Assembly (NCBI RefSeq): GCF_014493765.1
Contig: NZ_JACTVJ010000025.1
Coordinates: forward strand, 109,028 to 173,027
Origin: Streptomyces polyasparticus
GTDB taxonomy: Bacteria; Actinomycetota; Actinomycetes; Streptomycetales; Streptomycetaceae
DNA length: 64,000 nucleotides
Direction: 5' to 3'
Shown: one piece after another, positions 26,330 through 35,142 of the stretch
How positions within the stretch are numbered: position 1 is the first letter of the stretch
How the letters are laid out: every line of letters starts with the position of its first letter
Notes under the pieces: model-generated
What the model was told of the DNA's origin: nothing
The model's database searches: none
Seen by the model: only the letters and a program-made list of their open reading frames with translations
Translations under genes and position numbers: made by a program

Positions 26330-26343
26330 CGATCGCCGGCACC

Positions 26344-26372
26344 GGTGGGCCCCGCCTCAGGTGGGGCCCACC
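26344..26372 (+). terminator. Terminator after parE
   Basis: GGTGGGCCCC (26344-26353) and GGGGCCCACC (26363-26372) form a 10-bp perfect stem with a 9-base loop, 15 bp after the parE stop codon. It ends just ahead of the NUDIX gene's ribosome-binding site. Confidence 0.8.
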
Positions 26373-26392
26373 GTCCGTGGGGGAGGAACAGG

Positions 26393-26845
26393 GTGTACAG
26401 GATCGTCGCGCGGCTGTGGCGGATGGTGCGGCCGTGGCAGTGGCGGATCATGTGGCTCGCGCACGCCAAGTTCACCGTCGGGGTGACCGGGGTGGTCCGG
26501 GACCGGCAGGGCCGGGTGCTGTTGCTGCGGCACCGGATGTGGCCGCGCGACCGGTGCTGGGGGCTGCCCACCGGGCATGCGGCGCGGGGTGAGGACTTTC
26601 CCGGGACCGTGGTGCGCGAGGTCAAGGAGGAGACCGGCCTCGACGTGGTGACCGGGCAACTGGTCATGCTCAACAGCGGGTTCCGGCTGCGGGTCGAGGT
26701 CGCGTACGAGGCGGAGCTCACCGGCGGGACGCTGAAGATCGACTCGTTCGAGATCCTCGAGGCCGGGTGGTTCGACCCCGATGCACTCCCCGAGGCGCTG
26801 ATGCCCGTGCACCGCGAGCTGATCCACCGGCGGGTGGCGGTCTGA
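26393..26845 (+). CDS. NUDIX hydrolase
   Basis: A 150-residue hydrolase of nucleoside diphosphates linked to another group. The NUDIX box at 61-83 (GHAARGEDFPGTVVREVKEE then TGL) has all consensus residues. The N-terminal 25 residues are basic and aromatic (WRMVRPWQWRIMW), perhaps membrane-associated. GTG 26393 is preferred to the longer frame because GGGAGG lies six bases upstream. The 3' end, including the stop codon, is duplicated in a 30-bp tandem repeat. Substrate cannot be read from the sequence. Confidence 0.85.
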   Translation: MYRIVARLWRMVRPWQWRIMWLAHAKFTVGVTGVVRDRQGRVLLLRHRMWPRDRCWGLPTGHAARGEDFPGTVVREVKEETGLDVVTGQLVMLNSGFRLRVEVAYEAELTGGTLKIDSFEILEAGWFDPDALPEALMPVHRELIHRRVAV

Positions 26846-26880
26846 GACCTGATCCACCGGCGGGTGGCGGTGCGAGACCT
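26821..26880. repeat. 30-bp tandem duplication across the NUDIX stop codon
   Basis: Two consecutive 30-bp units begin GATCCACCGGCGGGTGGCGG and end GAGACCT, differing at two positions. The TGA stop in the first unit reads CGA in the second, so loss of the first stop would add in-frame residues. Confidence 0.9.
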
Positions 26881-26908
26881 CGGCGCTCCACCCTGGGGTG
26901 GAGCGCCG
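26881..26908 (+). terminator. Terminator after the NUDIX gene
   Basis: CGGCGCTCCACC (26881-26892) and GGTGGAGCGCCG (26897-26908) form a 12-bp perfect stem with a 4-base loop followed by TTTT: a textbook rho-independent terminator. Confidence 0.92.
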
Positions 26909-27009
26909 TTTTCCACCCGGGTTCCACCTGCACTCCGATCCTGTGACCTGCCCTTTTCCCTACTTTCGAAGACAGGGAGAAGGCAGGGACAAGGGACAGG
27001 GAGGACACC

Positions 27010-27510
27010 ATGTCGGAGATCGCCAATGGACTGCTGCTCATCGGGGTCGTCGCGCTCATCGTGCTGAGCCAGTTCAAGGCGCGCCGGATCGCCGACGAGC
27101 GGCGCTGGTGGGTGCTGCCGGTCGTGCTCGCGTTCGTCGCGGCGGGCAAGCCGGATCTGCTCGGGGACGGGCAGACCGCGGGGGCCGCCGCGCTGCTCGC
27201 GGTGGACCTGGTGCTCTCGGTGGCGATGGGCGCGCTGTTCGCCCGTACGACCGAGGTCTGGCGCGCGGACGACGGCGCCGCGTGGACCAAGGGCACCAGG
27301 CTGACGCTCGCCGTGTGGGCGGGCGGTATCGCCGCCCGGGCCGGGCTCTACGGGATCGGTGCCGCCTTCGGCGTACGGCAGAGCAGCGCCGCCCTGGTCC
27401 TGGGGCTGTCCGCGATGCTGCTCGCGCGGGCGGGGGTCCTGCAGTGGCGCACCCGCACGTACCGTGAGGCCGTCGGTTTCCCGCACGCCGCGTGGAAGGA
27501 CCACATGTGA
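27010..27510 (+). CDS. DUF1453-like membrane protein
   Basis: The 166-residue protein has four hydrophobic segments (about 5-20, 33-45, 57-77 and 98-118), plus a weaker one near 125-143. The short basic loop after the first segment (FKARRIADERRWWVLP) resembles DUF1453/CcdC-like proteins. Its stop codon overlaps the GTG start of the sensor kinase gene (ATGTGA at 27505-27510), so the three genes from here to 29368 form one operon. A role in signal input to the kinase is inferred. AGGGAGG lies upstream of the ATG. Confidence 0.8.
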   Translation: MSEIANGLLLIGVVALIVLSQFKARRIADERRWWVLPVVLAFVAAGKPDLLGDGQTAGAAALLAVDLVLSVAMGALFARTTEVWRADDGAAWTKGTRLTLAVWAGGIAARAGLYGIGAAFGVRQSSAALVLGLSAMLLARAGVLQWRTRTYREAVGFPHAAWKDHM

Positions 27511-28661
27511 CCCGCACCAGTTGGCTGCGCTGGCCCGCGCGCGAGTCGCTCACCCGCGAGCGGCTCGGCCGGCAGCGTCTGCTGCTCGCGTGGTGCGGGC
27601 GGGTGGCCATCGCGGGGTTCGTGCTGTGGAACGTGATCAGCGAACCGGCCTCTCCCACGTGGGCGAGCGCCGTCGACGTGGTGGTCCTGCTGGTCTGTGC
27701 CGGCGTATGGCAGCTGTATCTGCGCACCACGCTCGACCACGTGCTGGGGCCCTCCCTCGCCCTGCTCGCCGTCCTGGTCGGCGGCGCCATCGGCGCCCAG
27801 GCGGCGGGGATGGAGACCGTCGGCATGGGGGTGTGGTGCGCGGCGATCGTGCTGGCGCTCAAGCGGCTGCCGCTGGCCGTCGCTCTCGGCTCGGCCGTCC
27901 TCGCGTACGGGGGGTTCGTCCCGGTCTCCGAGAGCTCCTGGACGCGCACGCTGCTGACGGCGGCCACGTTCTGCCTGGTCGGGTACGTGCTGCGGCTCGA
28001 TGCCGAAGGGCGGGGCAGGGAGCGGCAGTTGATCGAGCAGGAGCGCGCCGCGCTCGCCGCCGAGGCCGAGTCCGCCGCCCTCACCGAACGCGCCCGGATC
28101 GCCCGCGAGATCCACGACGTGCTCGCCCACAGCCTCTCCGCGCAGCTCGTGCACCTGGAGGCCGCCCGGCTGCTCGTCGAGCGCGACGCGCCCAAGGAGC
28201 AGGTGCTCGCACGTGTCGTCGCCGCACGCGGGATGGCGCGCGAAGGGCTCGCGGAGACCCGGCAGGCGCTCTCTGCGCTGCGCGGCGACATGGCGCCCGT
28301 GGAGCACTTCCTGCGGGCGCTCGACGACGTGGAGGTGGAGGTCACCGGCACCCCGCGGCTGCTGAGCGCCGAGGCCTCGCAGACCGTACGAAGGGTCGCG
28401 CAGGAGGCGCTCACCAACGTGCGCAAGCACGCGCCCGGCGCCTCGGTGCGGCTGCGCTTCTCGTACGAGGAGGGCGAAGCGGCCCTGGAAGTACGGGACT
28501 TCGGAGGCGCTCGGCCCGATGGCGAGCTGGCCGCGACCGGCAGCGGATACGGTCTGCGCGGGATGCGCGAGCGCGCCGAACTGCTCGGCGGATCGCTCGA
28601 AGCGGGACCTGTCGAAGGTGGAGGCGGAGGGTTCGTGGTGCGGCTGCGGGTGCCGGAATGA
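27507..28661 (+). CDS. NarL-type two-component sensor histidine kinase
   Basis: This 384-residue membrane kinase has five or six N-terminal hydrophobic segments (about 25-165) and a short coiled coil. A HisKA_3 dimerisation domain follows with phospho-accepting histidine in RARIAREIHDVLAHSLSAQL. The HATPase domain has an N-box in EALTNVRKHAPGA and a G-box in GSGYGLRGMRERAELLGG. The gene overlaps both neighbours by 4 bp, so kinase, membrane protein and response regulator are translationally coupled. There is no large external sensor domain; the stimulus is probably sensed in or at the membrane. Confidence 0.9.
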   Translation: MTRTSWLRWPARESLTRERLGRQRLLLAWCGRVAIAGFVLWNVISEPASPTWASAVDVVVLLVCAGVWQLYLRTTLDHVLGPSLALLAVLVGGAIGAQAAGMETVGMGVWCAAIVLALKRLPLAVALGSAVLAYGGFVPVSESSWTRTLLTAATFCLVGYVLRLDAEGRGRERQLIEQERAALAAEAESAALTERARIAREIHDVLAHSLSAQLVHLEAARLLVERDAPKEQVLARVVAARGMAREGLAETRQALSALRGDMAPVEHFLRALDDVEVEVTGTPRLLSAEASQTVRRVAQEALTNVRKHAPGASVRLRFSYEEGEAALEVRDFGGARPDGELAATGSGYGLRGMRERAELLGGSLEAGPVEGGGGGFVVRLRVPE

Positions 28662-29368
28662 GCGCGGGCGACGAGCGCGATACGCGTACGGGCGACGAGC
28701 GCGGCACAAGCGTGCGGGTCGTGGTCGCCGACGACCAGACCGTGGTGCGCGAGGGCATCGTGATGCTGCTCGGGCTGCTGCCCGGCATGGAGGTGGTCGG
28801 CGCGGCGGGGGACGGCGAGGAGGCCGTGCGCCTGGTGGCCGAACTCGCCCCGGACGTGGTCCTCATGGACCTGCGGATGCCGCGCATGGACGGGGTCGAG
28901 GCGACCCGCCGTATCCGCGCGGAACACCCCGGCACCCAGGTCGTGGTGCTCACCACCTACGCCGACGACGAGTCGCTCTTCCCGGCCCTGAAGGCCGGAG
29001 CGCGGGGCTATCTCACCAAGGACGCCGGGGGCGACGACATCGTGCGGGCCGTCGAGGCCGTGATGTCCGGCGACGCCGGACTCGCTCCCCAGGTCCAACT
29101 GCGGCTTCTGGAGCGCCTCTCGGAGCCGGTGGCGCCCGCAGGGCCGCCCGCCGAGCTGCCCGACGGGCTCACCGCCCGCGAGGCCGAGGTCCTGGCCCAT
29201 ATCGCCGATGGGCGGACCAACAACGAGATCGCCCGCGCCCTCCAGGTCTCGACCGCCACGGTGAAGACGCACATCAACAACCTGTTCGCGAAAGCCGGCC
29301 TGAAGGACCGTACGCAGGCCGTGCGCTATGCCTACCGGCACGGGATCGCCGAACCGCCCGGCCGCTGA
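28658..29368 (+). CDS. NarL/LuxR-type response regulator
   Basis: The 236-residue protein is the partner of the kinase just upstream (ATGA overlap, 28658-28661). A receiver domain (about 19-135) has phospho-acceptor Asp in DVVLMDLRMPRMDG, acidic ADDQ near its start and Lys in LTKDAGG. The C-terminal LuxR-type helix-turn-helix reads LTAREAEVLAHIADGRTNNE with TATVKTHINNLFAK. The first 18 residues are a polar extension with repeats of GDER. Target genes are unknown; the DUF485/symporter pair follows 120 bp downstream. Confidence 0.92.
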   Translation: MSAGDERDTRTGDERGTSVRVVVADDQTVVREGIVMLLGLLPGMEVVGAAGDGEEAVRLVAELAPDVVLMDLRMPRMDGVEATRRIRAEHPGTQVVVLTTYADDESLFPALKAGARGYLTKDAGGDDIVRAVEAVMSGDAGLAPQVQLRLLERLSEPVAPAGPPAELPDGLTAREAEVLAHIADGRTNNEIARALQVSTATVKTHINNLFAKAGLKDRTQAVRYAYRHGIAEPPGR

Positions 29369-29488
29369 GGTCACTTTGGTCACGCTTCACCTGATGGAGT
29401 GAACAGATCAGCCAGAAGTGTCCGGGATCTTCCCGGTCCGCCCATCCTTGGGCACGCGGCCAAACCGGCCACGGACAAGGAGAGTTCG

Positions 29489-29968
29489 GTGGAGAAGCAC
29501 GACGGGCGGCGGACCGGACAGATCCGGTTCGACGACCCCTGGTACGACGCACTGGCCTCGGGCTGGGGTGAGCTGGACAGCACCGGCGCCCCCGCATCCG
29601 CGCCCGCACCGCCCGCGCCGCGGGCCGCGGAGCAGCGTCCCGACGCGGCCAGTATCTATCTGGAGGTGCAGGCGAGCGCCGCCTTCCAGGAGGTGCGCAG
29701 CAGGTACCGCCGCTTTGTGATCCCCGCGGTCATCGCCTTCTTCACCTGGTACGTCGCGTACATCCTCGCCGCCACCATGGCGCCCGGGTTCATGGCGCAG
29801 CCCGTGGCGGGCGCGGTGAACGTGGCGATGGTCGCCGGCCTCGGACAGTTCCTCACGACCTTCCTGCTGACCTGGGCGTACGCCCGCCATGCGCGGCTGC
29901 GCAGGGACCGGGCCGCGCTCGATCTGCGCTGGGACACCCAGGAACTGACGCGGGGGGTCGGGCGTTGA
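29489..29968 (+). CDS. DUF485 membrane protein (YjcH-like)
   Basis: The 159-residue protein has a polar N-terminal region (1-65), a conserved helix (EVQASAAFQEVRSRYRRFVI) and two membrane segments (about 72-92 and 108-130). This matches DUF485, the small partner family encoded with ActP-type acetate symporters. The GTG start has AAGGAGAG upstream. The stop overlaps the TTG start of the symporter gene, so the two are co-translated. A role in symporter assembly or activity is inferred from the conserved pairing. Confidence 0.88.
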   Translation: MEKHDGRRTGQIRFDDPWYDALASGWGELDSTGAPASAPAPPAPRAAEQRPDAASIYLEVQASAAFQEVRSRYRRFVIPAVIAFFTWYVAYILAATMAPGFMAQPVAGAVNVAMVAGLGQFLTTFLLTWAYARHARLRRDRAALDLRWDTQELTRGVGR

Positions 29969-31557
29969 CGGGCGATCACCAGACACTGGCGCTGCTGCTC
30001 TTCTGCGCGTTCATCGCGGTCACGCTCGGGATCACCACCTGGGTGAGCCGCAACCGGCACGGCAGCGCGGAGGAGTTCTACGCGGGCGGCCGGCTGTTCT
30101 CGCCCATGGAGAACGGTTTCGCCATCGCGGGCGACTACATGTCCGCCGCTTCCTTCCTCGGCATCTCCGGACTCATCGCCCTGTACGGCTACGACGGGCT
30201 GCTCTACTCGGTCGGCTTCCTCGTCGCCTGGCTGGTCGTCCTGCTGCTCGTGGCCGAACTGGTGCGCAACTGCGGCCGGTTCACGCTCGCCGACGTGGTT
30301 GCCGCGCGGATGAGCGAGCGGCCCGTACGGATCGCGGCCGGCACCTCCTCCGTCACCGTCTCCGTGCTCTACCTGGTGGCGCAGATGGTCGGCGCCGGCA
30401 GTCTCGTGGCGCTGCTGCTCGGCGGCACGAGCGAGGCGGCCCAGTCCTGGACCGTCATCGGAGTAGGCGCCCTCATGGTCGTGTACGTGTCCCTCGGCGG
30501 GATGCGGGCCACCACCTGGATCCAGATCGTCAAGGCCGTGCTCCTGATGGGCGGCGCGATCGCGCTCACCGTGCTGGTCCTGGTGCGCTTCCACGGCGAC
30601 TTCAACGATCTGCTCAACTCGGCCGCGGACAAGAGCGGTTACGGCAAGGACTTCCTCGCGCCGGGCCTGCGCTACGGCGGCGACTGGACCGCGCGCCTCG
30701 ACTTCATCAGCCTCGGTCTGGCGCTCGTGCTCGGTACGGCGGGTCTGCCGCACATCCTGTCGCGCTTCTACACCGTGCCCACCGCACGGGCCGCGCGCCG
30801 GTCCGTCGTCTGGTCGATCGGTCTGATCGGCAGCTTCTACCTGATGACGATCGTGCTCGGCTTCGGTGCGGCCGCGATCGTCGGCTCCAGCGAGGTCAAG
30901 GCGTCCAATGCCTCGGGCAATACGGCGATCCCGCTGCTCTCCCTCGATCTGGGCGGCGGCGCGGGTTCAACGGGCGGAACGGTCCTGTTCGCCGTCGTCG
31001 CCGCGATCGCCTTCGCCACGATCCTCGCGGTCGTCGCCGGCATCACGCTCGCCTCGTCGGCCTCGGTCGCGCACGACCTGTACGCGTCGCTGCGGCGCCG
31101 GCACGCCAAGCCGCGCAGCGAGGTCGCGGTCGCGCGGATCGCGGCGGTCGGCATCGGCCTCACCGCCATCGGACTCGGGCTGCTCGCACGGGACTTGAAC
31201 GTGGCGTTCCTGGTCGGTCTCGCCTTCGCGGTGGCCGCGTCGGCGAACCTTCCGGTGCTCCTGTACTCGCTGTTCTGGCGCCGCTTCACCACCCGCGGCG
31301 CGGTCTGGTCCGTCTACGGCGGGCTGATCCCCGCCATGCTCCTGGTGATCTTCTCGCCGGTGGTCTCGGGCTCACCGACCGCGATGTTCCCCGGCGTGGA
31401 CTTCCACCTCTTCCCCCTGGAGAACCCCGGCCTCATCTCCATCCCCCTCGGCTTCCTGGCCGGCTGGGTCGGCACGGCCACGTCGCCCCAGGGCCCGGAC
31501 AAGGCCAAGCACGCGGAGACCGAGGTGCGCTCGCTGACGGGTGCGGGGGCGGTGTGA
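29965..31557 (+). CDS. Sodium:solute symporter, ActP-like (acetate/monocarboxylate)
   Basis: The 530-residue protein has about 13 hydrophobic segments and SSF-family landmarks: EEFYAGGRLFSPMENGFAIA near the start, GDYMSAASFLGISG, YLVAQMVGAGSLVALL and LPHILSRFYTVPTARAAR. It resembles ActP acetate permeases and pairs with a DUF485 gene as ActP does with YjcH. It likely takes up acetate or a related monocarboxylate with a cation. The TTG start at 29965 overlaps the preceding stop (TTGA). A citrate-type two-component system is convergent downstream, but its link is uncertain. Confidence 0.9.
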   Translation: MTGDHQTLALLLFCAFIAVTLGITTWVSRNRHGSAEEFYAGGRLFSPMENGFAIAGDYMSAASFLGISGLIALYGYDGLLYSVGFLVAWLVVLLLVAELVRNCGRFTLADVVAARMSERPVRIAAGTSSVTVSVLYLVAQMVGAGSLVALLLGGTSEAAQSWTVIGVGALMVVYVSLGGMRATTWIQIVKAVLLMGGAIALTVLVLVRFHGDFNDLLNSAADKSGYGKDFLAPGLRYGGDWTARLDFISLGLALVLGTAGLPHILSRFYTVPTARAARRSVVWSIGLIGSFYLMTIVLGFGAAAIVGSSEVKASNASGNTAIPLLSLDLGGGAGSTGGTVLFAVVAAIAFATILAVVAGITLASSASVAHDLYASLRRRHAKPRSEVAVARIAAVGIGLTAIGLGLLARDLNVAFLVGLAFAVAASANLPVLLYSLFWRRFTTRGAVWSVYGGLIPAMLLVIFSPVVSGSPTAMFPGVDFHLFPLENPGLISIPLGFLAGWVGTATSPQGPDKAKHAETEVRSLTGAGAV

Positions 31558-31610
31558 GCCTTCGCGTTATCCCCTGGCCCGGGTACGCGGGGTCGCACTA
31601 GCTTGCTGTG

Positions 31611-31759
31611 ATGATCGACCTACAAGTCCGGCACGAGTCCGGGACATCGTGGCGCGGGCGGGCGGGGTCGCGTGGGAGACCCTCGCCGGTCTCGACGCCA
31701 CGCGCTTCCCGATGCTCGTCGGCATTTGTCACCGGTACGTGTGGTTCCTCGGCGACTGA
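31611..31759 (+). pseudogene. Possible remnant or frameshifted small gene
   Basis: ATG 31611 opens MIDLQVRHESGTSWR; after a one-base shift the adjacent frame reads DIVARAGGVAWETLAGLDAT then RFPMLVGICHRYVWFLGD and stops at 31757-31759. The composition and continuity suggest one small protein of about 45-50 residues split by a frameshift, or the truncated start of a longer one. I do not recognise a family. Confidence 0.35.
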
Positions 31760-31793
31760 TGCGGGGCGGCGCGTGGATCCTGCGCTCGGACGG

Positions 31794-32474
31794 CTACAGG
31801 CTCGCGGCCCACTCGTAGCGGTGTTCCGGGCGGCCCGTGTCGCCGTATTTGAGGCCGAGGCGGACGCGGCCCGTGCGTTCCAGGAGCTTCAGGTAGCGCT
31901 GGGCGGTCTGGCGGCTGAGGCCCGTGCGGTCGGCGATCTCCGCGGCCGAGAGCGGGCCTTCGGCCGCCATCAGGGCGCGGCGGATCAGCTCGGCCGTCTC
32001 GGGGGAGTGGCCCTTGGGCAGCTGCAGTGAGGTGTCCGTGGACAGGGCGCCGAAGATCCGGTCCACCTCGGACTGTTCGGCCTCGCCGCCACCGTCCAGG
32101 GTCCGCCGCAGCGCCGCGTACGCCTCCAGACGACCGCGCAGACCCGCGAATGTGAACGGCTTGACCAGGTACTGCAGCGCCCCGAGCCGCATCGCCGCCT
32201 GCACGGTCGCCACGTCCCTCGCGGCGGTCACCATGATCACGTCGGTGCGGTCGCCGCGCTCGCGCAGCCGCCGTACGACCGAGAGGCCGGTGTCGTCCGG
32301 CAGATAGTGGTCCATCAGGATCAGGTCGATCGGCCCGGCGGACTCGATCCGCTCCAGGGCCTCGGCCGCGGTGTGCGCCTGTGCGGCCACGCGGAAGCCG
32401 GGGACCTTGTCCACGTAGGCGGCATTCACCTTGGCGACGCGCAGGTCGTCGTCCACGACCAGGACTTGGATCAT
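31794..32474 (-). CDS. CitB/DcuR-type response regulator
   Basis: A 226-residue response regulator. The receiver domain has acidic VDDD near residue 10, Asp in IDLILMDHYLPDDTG and Lys in YLVKPFTFAGL. The C-terminal helix-turn-helix (LSAAEIADRTGLSRQTAQRY) is the CitB/DcuR type, used with sensors of citrate or C4-dicarboxylates. Its ATG overlaps the kinase stop by 4 bp (32471-32474), so kinase and regulator are coupled. The gene is convergent with the ActP-like symporter. Likely targets are carboxylate uptake genes, possibly outside this window. Confidence 0.9.
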   Translation of the reverse strand: MIQVLVVDDDLRVAKVNAAYVDKVPGFRVAAQAHTAAEALERIESAGPIDLILMDHYLPDDTGLSVVRRLRERGDRTDVIMVTAARDVATVQAAMRLGALQYLVKPFTFAGLRGRLEAYAALRRTLDGGGEAEQSEVDRIFGALSTDTSLQLPKGHSPETAELIRRALMAAEGPLSAAEIADRTGLSRQTAQRYLKLLERTGRVRLGLKYGDTGRPEHRYEWAASL

Positions 32475-34168
32475 CGTGTTTCCCCGATGGTGTGCGTGCG
32501 GCCCGCTGTGCTCTGCCCGCCGACCTTCGTGCGCGGCGTCTCGTCCCGCAGCGCCTCCGGCAGTACGACGGTGAACTCGGCGCCCCCGTCGGCCGCGTCG
32601 TCCACCCGCGCGGTGCCGCCTTGGCGCTCCGCGAGCCTGCGGACCAGGGCCAGGCCGATCCCGCGGCCGCGGTGGGCCGGGGACTCCTTGGTGGACCAGC
32701 CCTCCGTGAAGATCAGCTCGCGCTTCTCGGGCGGCACTCCCGGGCCCGAATCCCGTACGCGCAGGACGACCTCGTTGCCCTCGGTCCGCACCTCGACCGC
32801 GACCTCGGCCCGGGTGCTGCCGGTCGCGGCGTCCAGGGCGTTGTCGACGAGGTTGCCCGCGATCGTCACCAGATCCTGAGGTCCCACGAGGCGGTCGGGA
32901 AGCAGCGTGCCCGCGCACAGCCGCAGCGTGACCCCGCGCTCGGAGGCGACGGTGGCCTTGCCGACGAGCAGCGCGGCGAGCAGCGGATCGTGGATCTTCT
33001 CGGTGATCTGCTCGGCGGTCACGCGCTGGGCCCCGGCCGCTTCGCCCACGAACTCCACCGCGTCCTCGTACATCTCCAGCTCCAGGAGGCCCAGGAGGGT
33101 GTGCAGATGGTTGGCGTGCTCGTGGTCCTTGGCGCGCAGGGCGTCGATCAGGCCGCGGGTGGAGTCCAGTTCGCGGCCGAGCTGTTCCAGTTCGGTGCGG
33201 TCGCGCAGGGTCGCCACCGCGCCGCCGTCGTGCGTGGGCATCCGGTTGGCGATCAGGACGCGCCGGCCCCGTACCGTCACCAGATCGGTGCCGGTCACCC
33301 GGCCCGCGAGCACATCGGTGGTGCGGCCCGCGCCGAGCGCCTCGTCGAGCGGCTTGCCGACGGCCGCGCCACCGAGCCCGAGCAGCCGCTCGGCCTCGTC
33401 GTTGAGCAGCCGGATCCGGCCGTGGCGGTCGAGGGCGACCACCCCTTCGCGGATGCCGTGCAGCATCGCCTCGCGCTCGGCGAGCAGCGCCGAGATATCG
33501 GAGAAGGCCAGGTCACGGGTCTGCTTCTGCACCCGGCGCGAGATCAGATAGGCGGCGAGCGCACCGACCGCGAGAGCGCCCCCCGCGTACGCGAAGAGGC
33601 CGGGGATCGCGTTCAGGAGCCGGGCCCGCACGCTGTCGTACTCGATGCCGACCGAGACCGCGCCGACGATCGCCCCGCTCTCGTCGCGCAGCGGCACCTT
33701 GCCACGGGCCGAGCGCCCGAGCGTGCCGTTGTCGATCTCCATCACATCGCGGCCCGCGAGCGCATCGCTCGGGTCGGTGGAGACGACCTTGCCGACCTGC
33801 CGCGGGTTGGCGTGCGACCAGCGCACCCCGCGGCGGTCCATCACCACGATGTACTCGGCGCCCGTGGCCGCACGGATCCGTTCGGCCTCCTCCTGCACCG
33901 GGCCGTCCGCGGTGGGCCGGGTCCGCTGCAGATCCTCGGCGATCCGCGGCGCCGCGGCGGTGGCCTCCGCGATCGCGAGCGCCCGGCGCATCGCCTGGTC
34001 GTCCATCTCCTTGCCGAGCGGCGCCAGGAAGAGACCGGTCGCGAGCACGGCCACACCGGCCGCGATCCCCAGCTGCATCAGGAGCACCTGCGTGAACGCC
34101 TTGCGCGGCAGGCCGAGGCGCGGTCTGCGCAGGCGCCGGCGCGTGCTGCCGGAAGCGGAGGGGGTCAT
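32471..34168 (-). CDS. CitA/DcuS-type sensor histidine kinase
   Basis: From ATG 34168 the product has 565 residues. Two membrane segments (about 25-48 and 175-198) flank an extracytoplasmic PAS-like sensor (AERIRAATGAEYIVVMDRRG, RWSHANPRQVGK). A cytoplasmic PAS domain (LLAEREAMLHGIREGVVALD) follows. The kinase core has a SpoOB-like histidine helix (ALRAKDHEHANHLHTLLGLL), NLVDNALDA and GRGIGLALVRRLAE. This is the DcuS/CitA layout for sensing external citrate or dicarboxylates. The in-frame GTG 34237 (AGGA upstream) would add 23 residues and cannot be excluded. The gene is divergent from the SDR gene with a 107-bp gap. Confidence 0.88.
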   Translation of the reverse strand: MTPSASGSTRRRLRRPRLGLPRKAFTQVLLMQLGIAAGVAVLATGLFLAPLGKEMDDQAMRRALAIAEATAAAPRIAEDLQRTRPTADGPVQEEAERIRAATGAEYIVVMDRRGVRWSHANPRQVGKVVSTDPSDALAGRDVMEIDNGTLGRSARGKVPLRDESGAIVGAVSVGIEYDSVRARLLNAIPGLFAYAGGALAVGALAAYLISRRVQKQTRDLAFSDISALLAEREAMLHGIREGVVALDRHGRIRLLNDEAERLLGLGGAAVGKPLDEALGAGRTTDVLAGRVTGTDLVTVRGRRVLIANRMPTHDGGAVATLRDRTELEQLGRELDSTRGLIDALRAKDHEHANHLHTLLGLLELEMYEDAVEFVGEAAGAQRVTAEQITEKIHDPLLAALLVGKATVASERGVTLRLCAGTLLPDRLVGPQDLVTIAGNLVDNALDAATGSTRAEVAVEVRTEGNEVVLRVRDSGPGVPPEKRELIFTEGWSTKESPAHRGRGIGLALVRRLAERQGGTARVDDAADGGAEFTVVLPEALRDETPRTKVGGQSTAGRTHTIGETR

Positions 34169-34275
34169 GGGCACAAACGGTACGGCGGCATCGGCCCGGC
34201 GCCGAAACGCGCCGGGGTGTGCTGTGAGCGGGCTCACGTATTGTCCTGGGGCGCGGGGCGGGTTGGGATGGCGGT

Positions 34276-35052
34276 ATGCCGAGCCGAACAGAGCAGTCCG
34301 CAGGCCACCGCTTCGCCGGCCGGGTCGCCGTGGTCACCGGGGCCGCCTCCGGGATCGGTGCGGCCACCGCGGAGCGGCTCGCCGCCGAGGGCGCCGCCGT
34401 CGTGCTCACCGATGTCGCCGCCGAGCAGGGCGCCGACGTCGCCGAGCACATCCGCGGCAAGGGCGGCCGCGCCGGTTTCGTACGGGCCGATGTGTCCGAT
34501 CCCGCCGACTGGGAGCGGGTGGCCGCGGCCGCGCACTCCTTCGGGCCCGTCGGGGTCCTGGTCAACAACGCCTTCACGGTCGAGGTCGCTCCCGCGCACG
34601 AGCTCTCCCTTGAGTCCTGGCAGCGGCAGCTCTCCGTCAATCTCACCGGTGCGTTCCTGGGCTTCAAGGCGCTGCTGCCCGACCTGCGCGCCGAGCGCGG
34701 CGCGGTGGTCCTCACCTCGTCCGTCCATGCCCACAAGGGCATCCCGGGCCACCCTGCCTACGCGGCCGGCAAGGGCGCGCTGCTCTCGCTCTGCGGTCAG
34801 CTCGCGGTCGAATACGGGCCAGAGGTGCGCGTCAACTGTGTGCTGCCCGGCCCGATCCTCACCGCCGCGTGGAACCGCGTCGGCGAGGAGGACAGGGCGC
34901 GCAGCGTGGCGGAGACGGCGGCGGGGCGGTTCGGGACGCCGGAGGAAGTGGCGGCGGCGATCGCCTTCCTGGCGGCGGATGAGGCGGGATATGTCACCGG
35001 GGCGAGCCTGGTGGTGGACGGTGGGTGGAGTGTGGTGAAGGGGTCGGCTTAG
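34276..35052 (+). CDS. Short-chain dehydrogenase/reductase
   Basis: The 258-residue classical SDR has the nucleotide-binding motif TGAASGIG (21-28), NNA at 97-99, a catalytic Ser at about 149 and Tyr162-x3-Lys166 (YAAGK). The end has VTGASLVVDGGW, usual for this class. Asp after the second strand (LTDVAAE) suggests NAD(H) preference. Substrate is not indicated; many alcohols and ketones are used by relatives. It is divergent from the citrate-type sensor kinase and convergent with the sucrase/ferredoxin-like gene. Confidence 0.9.
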   Translation: MPSRTEQSAGHRFAGRVAVVTGAASGIGAATAERLAAEGAAVVLTDVAAEQGADVAEHIRGKGGRAGFVRADVSDPADWERVAAAAHSFGPVGVLVNNAFTVEVAPAHELSLESWQRQLSVNLTGAFLGFKALLPDLRAERGAVVLTSSVHAHKGIPGHPAYAAGKGALLSLCGQLAVEYGPEVRVNCVLPGPILTAAWNRVGEEDRARSVAETAAGRFGTPEEVAAAIAFLAADEAGYVTGASLVVDGGWSVVKGSA

Positions 35053-35142
35053 AAGTGTCGGGGTGTCGGCGGCACCAATGGCCGTATACGGGAGGGAAGT
35101 TGAGGACTCGGGTCCAGTCGAGCCTTCAGCCCCTCCGCCCCG

